A DNA stretch of 48,399 nucleotides from Clostridiales bacterium PH28_bin88 (lineage in GTDB: Bacteria; Bacillota; PH28-bin88), in contig LAKY01000045.1 of NCBI GenBank assembly GCA_000987045.1, positions 1-48,399 of the forward strand, read 5' to 3'. A program made the position numbers and the translations under genes. Below the pieces are notes generated by a model. The model made no database searches, was not told the DNA's origin, and saw only the letters and a program-made list of their open reading frames with translations. Of this stretch, positions 43,142 to 48,399 are shown in pieces. Numbering within the stretch: position 1 is the stretch's first letter; every line of letters starts with the position of its first letter.

Positions 43142-44113
43142 GTGGAAAGAGAACTGGCCCTGGAATTTGCCCGGGTTACGGAGGCGGCGGCCCTGGCCTC
43201 GGCCCGCTGGATGGGCCGGGGGGATAAAATCGCGGCGGATGGTGCCGCGGTGACCGCCATGCGCACGGTTTTGGATTCTGTGCAGGTAGACGGGGTGGTG
43301 GTCATCGGCGAGGGAGAGATGGACGAGGCCCCAATGCTTTATATCGGTGAGCGGGTGGGAAACGGTCACGCCCCACGGGTGGACATCGCCGTAGACCCCC
43401 TGGAAGGTACCAACATTGTAGCCAAAGGCTTGACCGGAGCCATCGCTGTACTGGCGGTAGCGGAGGAGGGGTGCCTCCTGCATGCTCCGGACATGTACAT
43501 GGATAAAATCGCGGTGGGACCCAAGGCAGCGGGGGTGATTGACCTGGACGCGCCCGCGGAGGTTAACCTGAAGGCGGTTGCCTGCGCTCTTGGGAAAGAT
43601 ATGGCTGACCTGACGGTAGTAATCCTGGACCGGCCCCGCCACGACGGGCTGGTGGCCGCGGTAAGAAAGGCCGGGGCCAGGATCCAGCTGATTTCCGACG
43701 GCGATGTCTCCCCGGCGGTAGCGACGGCCTTTGAGGAGTCGGGGGTAGACGTTATGATGGGTATTGGGGGCGCCCCCGAGGGGGTGTTGGCCGCGGCCGC
43801 CCTCAAGTGCCTGGGCGGGGAAATGCAGGGGCGGCTTTATCCCTCCGACGAGCACGAGCGGGCCCGGGCTACCGCCATGGGCATCAACCCGGTGGACCGC
43901 CTCCTTACCATGAACGACCTGGTCAGGGGAGATGACGTGATCTTTGCCGCAACCGGCATCACCGACGGACCCCTCCTGCGCGGGGTACGCTTTCACGGCC
44001 AGGAGGGGGCGGTAACCCATACCGTCGTAATGCGGGGTCGTACCGGTACCGTCCGGTTCATCGAGGCCCGCCACCACCTGAACAGGAAACCCTGGTGGCC
44101 GGTATGCAAATAA
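43142..44113 (+). CDS. glpX: fructose-1,6-bisphosphatase class II
   Basis: This gluconeogenic phosphatase of the GlpX family has 323 residues. It contains the metal and substrate sites [14 protein letters not shown] and [13 protein letters not shown], then [21 protein letters not shown] and [22 protein letters not shown] precedes the GTG at 43142 at good spacing. The in-frame TTG at 43127 overlaps the ribosome site. The tal-glpX-rho order matches the Bacillus neighbourhood (without the murA paralog found there). Confidence 0.94.
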   Translation: MERELALEFARVTEAAALASARWMGRGDKIAADGAAVTAMRTVLDSVQVDGVVVIGEGEMDEAPMLYIGERVGNGHAPRVDIAVDPLEGTNIVAKGLTGAIAVLAVAEEGCLLHAPDMYMDKIAVGPKAAGVIDLDAPAEVNLKAVACALGKDMADLTVVILDRPRHDGLVAAVRKAGARIQLISDGDVSPAVATAFEESGVDVMMGIGGAPEGVLAAAALKCLGGEMQGRLYPSDEHERARATAMGINPVDRLLTMNDLVRGDDVIFAATGITDGPLLRGVRFHGQEGAVTHTVVMRGRTGTVRFIEARHHLNRKPWWPVCK

Positions 44114-44120
44114 TTGGCGA

Positions 44121-44240
44121 AGACCAGCCGGTCACCAGCCGTCGGGCAGCGGTCGTCGGAAAGAGAACCTAAAAGAGATGGGTAATATATCCCGCTACCT
44201 GCTCCCTAACGACCGACGACCGAACCGGCCTGCTGACTAT
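44121..44240. repeat. heptad-arm inverted repeat between glpX and rho
   Basis: The left arm (44121-44159) ends in CGGTCGTCGG. The right arm (44207-44240) begins ACGACCGACGACCG and ends CCTGCTGAC. The centre contains AACCTAAAAGAGATGGG, only loosely like the GACCCC core. The 257-bp gap holds no gene. Confidence 0.65.
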
Positions 44241-44370
44241 TTCTCTCCAAGACAACCCTTCAAAAAGCTGCAGGAATGATTACCTGCCTGCCATCCGCAC
44301 CGTAACACTCCCAGGACACTTCCGGAACGGAAAGCGGGTTTAAAAAACAATTCGATAGGGGGAAACCCGT

Positions 44371-45630
44371 TTGAATGTTAACGATTTAGAAAACAAGACC
44401 ATGCAGGAATTGTACAGCATCGCCCGCGAGATGAACCTGTCCGGCTACTCCCGCCTGCGGAAAAAGGAACTCATCTTTGAAATCTTAAAAGCGAAAACCG
44501 AGAAGGACGGGTACCTGTTTGCCCAGGGGGTACTGGAAATCCTGCCGGAGGGCTACGGTTTCCTGCGTCCTTTCGGATACCTGCCCAGCCAGGACGATAT
44601 CTACGTTTCACCTTCCCAGATCCGGCGCTTCGACTTGCGGACCGGGGACCGGGTAGCAGGCATGGTACGCCCGCCCAAGGACGCCGAACGCTACTTCGCC
44701 CTGCTGCGGGTGGAGACGGTCAACGGCCTGGACCCGGAATTGTCCCCCCAGCGGCTGCACTTTGATGCCCTGACACCCATCTACCCCAAGGAACGCCTGA
44801 CCCTGGAGACAGAAGGGACGGCCCTGGCAACCCGGATCATCGACCTCATCGCCCCGCTGGGTAAGGGGCAGCGGGGGCTGATCGTGGCCCCGCCCAAGGC
44901 CGGCAAAACCATCCTGATGGTCAAGATCGCCAACAGTATCGCCGCCAACTACCCGGATGTGGAGCTGATGATCCTCTTGATCGACGAGCGGCCGGAAGAG
45001 GTTACCGATATCGAGCGTTCGGTGCAGGCCGAGGTGATCAGTTCTACCTTTGACGAACCGCCGGAAAGGCACGTGAAGGCCGCGGACATGGTCTTGGAGC
45101 GGGCCAAGCGGCTGGTTGAACACAAGAAGGACGTGGTCATCCTGATGGACAGCCTGACGCGCCTGGCCCGGGCCCACAATTTGGTGGTCCCTCCCAGCGG
45201 CAAGACCCTGTCCGGGGGGGTGGATCCTACCGCCCTGCACAAACCCAAGCGGTTCTTCGGGGCCGCCCGCAAGGTAGAAGAGGGCGGCAGCCTGACCATC
45301 CTGGCCACCGCCCTGGTGGAGACGGGGAGCAGGATGGACGACGTCATCTTCGAGGAATTCAAGGGGACCGGCAACATGGAGCTGATCCTGGACCGGAAGC
45401 TGGCCGAGCGCCGCATCTTCCCGGCCCTGGAGGTGAAACGCTCCGGCACCCGCCGGGAAGAGTTGCTGCTCTCCAAGGAGGAACTGGAACTGATGTGGCA
45501 CTTCCGGCGCATTACCAACGCCCTGGGGCCGGTAGAGGTAACGGAAATGCTGATGGACGCCATGAAAAAGACCAAAACCAACAAGGACCTCTTACGCGCC
45601 CTGCCCAAACTGTTCCCGTCCAGAGATTAA
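44371..45630 (+). CDS. rho: transcription termination factor Rho
   Basis: This hexameric RNA helicase has 419 residues. An N-terminal SAP-like helical domain ([21 protein letters not shown]) is followed by the cold-shock RNA-binding domain ([34 protein letters not shown]). The motor has Walker A APPKAGKT, the Walker B region [16 protein letters not shown] and the ring contacts [25 protein letters not shown]. The TTG start follows GATAGGGGG. A terminator follows. The rpmE gene usually found next is absent. Confidence 0.96.
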   Translation: MNVNDLENKTMQELYSIAREMNLSGYSRLRKKELIFEILKAKTEKDGYLFAQGVLEILPEGYGFLRPFGYLPSQDDIYVSPSQIRRFDLRTGDRVAGMVRPPKDAERYFALLRVETVNGLDPELSPQRLHFDALTPIYPKERLTLETEGTALATRIIDLIAPLGKGQRGLIVAPPKAGKTILMVKIANSIAANYPDVELMILLIDERPEEVTDIERSVQAEVISSTFDEPPERHVKAADMVLERAKRLVEHKKDVVILMDSLTRLARAHNLVVPPSGKTLSGGVDPTALHKPKRFFGAARKVEEGGSLTILATALVETGSRMDDVIFEEFKGTGNMELILDRKLAERRIFPALEVKRSGTRREELLLSKEELELMWHFRRITNALGPVEVTEMLMDAMKKTKTNKDLLRALPKLFPSRD

Positions 45631-45662
45631 TTTAGTGACTAATAACTGTTGACCAAACCCTT

Positions 45663-45701
45663 AAAGCCCCTCTGACAGGCTGAGCCATTCAGAGGGGCTT
45701 T
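45663..45701 (+). terminator. terminator after rho
   Basis: AAAGCCCCTCTGA (45663-45675) and TCAGAGGGGCTTT (45689-45701) form a perfect 13-bp stem with a 13-nt loop. The T-tract is short, but the A/T shoulders suggest bidirectional use. Confidence 0.75.
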
Positions 45702-45726
45702 ATACATCAAAACCCCAAATTAGGGG

Positions 45727-45755
45727 TTGCCAGGACAGGATGGGGGTGATAAAAT
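45727..45755 (+). promoter_or_regulatory. sigma-A promoter of the efflux operon
   Basis: TTGCCA (45727-45732) and TAAAAT (45750-45755) are separated by 17 bp. The start would be near 45762, leaving a 100-nt leader before the membrane fusion protein gene. Confidence 0.55.
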
Positions 45756-45861
45756 GAAACCGAGTAAACTAACAAAGTGACAATAGTATACCTGTCTGAC
45801 CTCATTTATTTCTGATTGGCATTTTGGACAGAACCTGGAGGTAAGGAGAGGAGACTGGCGC

Positions 45862-46896
45862 ATGGACAAGAAAAAACGGGTCGCCCGGGTGGTCATCACC
45901 GGATTGCTTCTTGGGGCAGGTTACTGGTCATGGACGAAGTATGCTCCTTCCTGGGAGGATACCGTCCAGGTGGTATGGAGCAGGTATTTTCCTTCCCAGG
46001 AGGATGCCATCCAGGCCACCGGTACCATTGAAGCCACCAGTGTGCAGTTGAGCGCCAAACAGTACGGAACGATTGAAACCATGACCGTCAAAGCGGGGGA
46101 TCTGGTGGAAAAGGGGCAGGTGGTGGCCCAATTGTCCCGGAATGACTTGCTGGCCCAAAGAGAGCAAAACAGACTGAGCGTCCTCAAGGCGGAAGCAGCA
46201 CTGGCTGACCTGACTTCGGGAGCGAGGAGCCAGGAGATCCAGGTGGCCCAGGCCAACGTGAACATCGCCCAGGAAAACCTGGCCCGGGCCACTGACGACT
46301 ATAACCGCATTGACGCCCTCTTCAAAACCGGCGCCGTATCCCAGGTGGAGCATGAAAGGGCGCGCACCGCCATGGAGGTCAGCAAGAACCAGCTCCAGTA
46401 CGCCTTGTCCCAGTTCAGCCTGCTGGAGGCAGGTAGCCGGCCGGAAGCCATCGAGGCCGCCAAAAAGGAAGTGGAGAGGAACAGGGCTGTTTTAAAGACA
46501 ACGGAATCCTTGCTGGAGGATTTGAAAATCATTTCTCCCATCAAAGGGGTTATACTGACCAAAAACTACGAGGTGGGCGAATTTGTCCAGGCGGGAGCCC
46601 CTGTGGCTACTGTTGTCAACATGGAGGACTTGTGGATCAAGGTGTACGTTCCGACGGACGACCTGCCTTCCGTCCGCCTGGGTCAAACCGTGAGTTTTAC
46701 GGTGAGTGGGGTAAACAAGACCTTTGAAGGTAAGGTGGAGGAGATCGCGACAAAGGGAGAGTTTACCCCCAAGACGATTCAGACCAAGAAGGAACGGACC
46801 AATGTGGTTTTTGGCGTGAAGATCAGGATCAGCAGCGAGGGGGGGACCCTGAAACCGGGGATGCCCGCGGACGTCATCATTAAGCGGGGGCAGTAA
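45862..46896 (+). CDS. HlyD/YbhG-type membrane fusion protein
   Basis: This periplasmic-adaptor-type subunit belongs to an ABC efflux system. The 344-residue protein has an N-terminal anchor ([17 protein letters not shown]) and a first lipoyl half ([20 protein letters not shown]). A long coiled-coil hairpin spans about residues 95-210 (repeated [19 protein letters not shown]). The second lipoyl half and beta-barrel follow ([39 protein letters not shown]). The layout and the two ATPase genes that follow match YbhG-YbhF. In a monoderm it probably acts as an extracellular extension of the exporter. Substrate unknown. Confidence 0.88.
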   Translation: MDKKKRVARVVITGLLLGAGYWSWTKYAPSWEDTVQVVWSRYFPSQEDAIQATGTIEATSVQLSAKQYGTIETMTVKAGDLVEKGQVVAQLSRNDLLAQREQNRLSVLKAEAALADLTSGARSQEIQVAQANVNIAQENLARATDDYNRIDALFKTGAVSQVEHERARTAMEVSKNQLQYALSQFSLLEAGSRPEAIEAAKKEVERNRAVLKTTESLLEDLKIISPIKGVILTKNYEVGEFVQAGAPVATVVNMEDLWIKVYVPTDDLPSVRLGQTVSFTVSGVNKTFEGKVEEIATKGEFTPKTIQTKKERTNVVFGVKIRISSEGGTLKPGMPADVIIKRGQ

Positions 46897-46901
46897 GTAA
46901 G

Positions 46902-47810
46902 ATGATTAAAACCGTGGGATTAAGCAAGTCCTTTGGCAGGATCCCCGCCGTTATCTCCGTCGATCTGCACGTGCAAGAGCAGGAGATCCTTGGCCTGGTG
47001 GGACCGGACGGAGCCGGCAAGACCACTCTCATGCGCATGATTTGCGGGCTGATCACCCCGGACCGGGGCCAGGTCTATCTCCTGGGGAATCCTGCGGAAC
47101 ACCTGGAAAAGGCCAAGGAAAACCTGGGCTACATGCCCCAGCGCTTTAGCCTTTATGGGGATCTGACGGTGATGGAAAACATATTTTTCTTCGGATCCAT
47201 GTACGGCCTGGACCGGAAAACAATTACCCAAAGGGCCGGTGAGATCCTGGAACTGACTAATCTCATCGCGTTTAAAAACCGGTTTGCCGATCAGCTGTCA
47301 GGGGGGATGAAACAAAAGCTGGCTTTGACCTGCTCCCTGGTGACCAGGCCCAACCTGCTGGTCCTGGATGAACCCACCTACGGGGTGGACCCCGAGTTTC
47401 GCAAGGAATTTTGGAAAATACTGTACGATTTAAATAAAAAGGGAATGACGATCCTGATTTCCACTCCTTACATGGATGAAGCGGAACTCTGTACCAAAGT
47501 GGCGTTTATGGACCGGGGCAGCATCGTGGCTATTGATTCTCCCGCCCGTTTGAAAAAGAATTTTCCGTACCGGATCCTGGAGTTGCGGGCCGAGGTGGAA
47601 AACGACGACGCGTTGAATAACATTCCCGGAGTGGTGGATACCTATTTCTACGGGGACCGCTACCACCTGGTATTTTCCGACTGCCCGGACCTCCTGGCCG
47701 CTGTGGAGGGCAGCTTGCATGAGCAGGGCATTCAGGTCCTTTCTCTGAGGGAAATCGCGCCCTCCATGGAAGATGTCTTTGTTTCTATGGCCGAGAAAGA
47801 GGTGGTCTGA
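46902..47810 (+). CDS. ABC transporter ATPase (YbhF N-half-like)
   Basis: This is the first of two ATPases of an ABC-2 type exporter. The 302-residue protein has Walker [11 protein letters not shown]-loop [12 protein letters not shown], signature [11 protein letters not shown] and Walker [14 protein letters not shown], with a C-terminal extension ending in [13 protein letters not shown]. In Escherichia coli YbhF the two ATPase halves are fused. Here they are separate genes sharing the TGATG stop/start junction at 47808-47812. It starts 5 bp after the fusion protein gene. Confidence 0.93.
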   Translation: MIKTVGLSKSFGRIPAVISVDLHVQEQEILGLVGPDGAGKTTLMRMICGLITPDRGQVYLLGNPAEHLEKAKENLGYMPQRFSLYGDLTVMENIFFFGSMYGLDRKTITQRAGEILELTNLIAFKNRFADQLSGGMKQKLALTCSLVTRPNLLVLDEPTYGVDPEFRKEFWKILYDLNKKGMTILISTPYMDEAELCTKVAFMDRGSIVAIDSPARLKKNFPYRILELRAEVENDDALNNIPGVVDTYFYGDRYHLVFSDCPDLLAAVEGSLHEQGIQVLSLREIAPSMEDVFVSMAEKEVV

Positions 47811-48349
47811 TGGAATATGTGGTGACGACACGCGACTTGACCAGGAGCTTTGGCGGCTTTGTGGCTGTTGACCGCCTCAACATCCGGATTGAGCGGGGAG
47901 AAATCTACGGTTTTCTGGGCCCTAACGGCGCCGGAAAGTCCACCACCATTCGCATGCTGTGCGGCATTCTGCAACCGACATCGGGGACGGGGACGGTTTT
48001 AGGTTATGACCTGATCCGCGAGACGGAAAAAATCAAGAGCAAAATTGGGTACATGTCCCAGAAATTCAGCCTTTATGATGATCTCTCCGTTTGGGAGAAC
48101 TTGAACTTCTATGCCGGGATTTACAATGTTCCTGGGAAAGAAAGAAAAAAACGGGTCGAAGAAATGATCGCCATGGCCCAACTGACCGGCCGGGAAGATG
48201 AACTGGCGGCCAACCTCAGCGGGGGCTGGAAACAGCGCCTGGCCCTGGGGTGCGCCATTATCGCCCGCCCCTCCATTTTATTCCTGGATGAACCGACCAG
48301 CGGGGTCAGCCCCACCAGCCGGCGCATGTTTTTCAATAAAGGGGGGTAG
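47810..48349 (+). pseudogene. ABC transporter ATPase (YbhF C-half-like), 3'-truncated
   Basis: The frame begins as a normal ABC-2 ATPase: Walker A GPNGAGKST, Q-loop YMSQKFSLYDDL, signature LSGGWKQRLAL and Walker B ILFLDEPTSGVSP. It then breaks off after SRRMFFNKGG at 179 residues. The H-loop and about 70-120 C-terminal residues are missing. The expected continuation (an FW-type helix after SRRMF) is replaced by AT-rich sequence from about 48331. This suggests an insertion or rearrangement rather than a point mutation. The permease genes expected next are outside the window. Confidence 0.8.
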
Positions 48350-48372
48350 TCAGTTAGCGCCAGTTCATTAAG

Positions 48373-48392
48373 AAATGTATAATTATACATTT
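48373..48392. repeat. 20-bp perfect palindrome in AT-rich DNA at the right edge
   Basis: AAATGTATAA (48373-48382) and TTATACATTT (48383-48392) are exact reverse complements with no spacer. The composition differs sharply from the GC-rich neighbours. It begins about 40 bp after the point where the second ATPase gene is broken and may be part of a mobile-element end. Confidence 0.5.
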
Positions 48393-48399
48393 GATTACC

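Overview
The window looks like a chromosomal segment from a spore-forming, anaerobic, fairly GC-rich Clostridia of the Peptococcaceae type (Desulfotomaculum/Pelotomaculum relatives). The evidence is many GTG and TTG starts with strong GGAGG sites, a T-box leader, a Spo0F-like regulator, TAXI-TRAP transport, non-pyrrolysine MttB-type methyltransferases with corrinoid partners, and the Firmicutes gene neighbourhood pyrG-spo0F-fba-tal-glpX-rho. No rRNA, tRNA or CRISPR was found. Almost every gene is on the + strand.

Layout. 1-1.7 kb: a sigma-A promoter and a T-box leader, interrupted by a repeat, controlling the DAHP synthase gene aroF. 1.7-1.9 kb: the decayed right end of an IS605-type element. 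2.0-8.9 kb: a histidine kinase with an extracellular amino-acid-binding domain, its NtrC-type regulator, a near-consensus sigma-54 promoter, a truncated agmatinase gene and a two-gene TAXI-TRAP transporter. 9.0-11.5 kb: an ECF sigma factor and an anti-sigma factor carrying a beta-propeller. 11.9-24.0 kb: housekeeping genes (SEC-C protein, DUF1934, argS, XapX, pyrG, femAB, alr, sppA, Yip1, spo0F-like, zinc-ribbon protein, fba). 24.1-41.5 kb: an accessory catabolic island. 41.7-45.6 kb: two DUF1540 miniproteins, tal, glpX and rho. 45.9-48.4 kb: a YbhG/YbhF-like efflux system whose second ATPase is broken near the right edge.

The island is the most interesting part. It sits exactly between fba and tal, which are neighbours in Bacillus. 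It encodes a PAS-sigma54 activator, an OpuC-type quaternary-amine ABC transporter, and one run of genes: glpA-glpB-glpC-mttB1-mttB2-PLP gamma-lyase-glpK-corrinoid protein-methyl-THF methyltransferase. Two near-consensus sigma-54 promoters, upstream of opuC and glpA, are each preceded by the same 33-bp dyad element (28/33 identical). A third, inverted copy (23/33) lies upstream of the activator gene. This looks like a self-contained regulon.

The simplest reading is uptake and demethylation of a betaine into the methyl-THF pool together with glycerol use. A more speculative reading, which also explains the gamma-lyase, is breakdown of a compound carrying a quaternary amine, a homoserine-type gamma-carbon and glycerol, such as the glyceryl-trimethylhomoserine headgroup of betaine lipids. 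Methyl groups would leave through MttB, the corrinoid protein and methyl-THF; the gamma-lyase would release glycerol and 2-oxobutyrate; GlpK and GlpABC would oxidise the glycerol.

Two repeat families are scattered through the intergenic spaces. One has arms built from degenerate 7-bp units, in some copies around an AAAAGACCCCAAAGGA core. The other is an IS605-type right end (omega-RNA-like) present as two tnpB-less relics.
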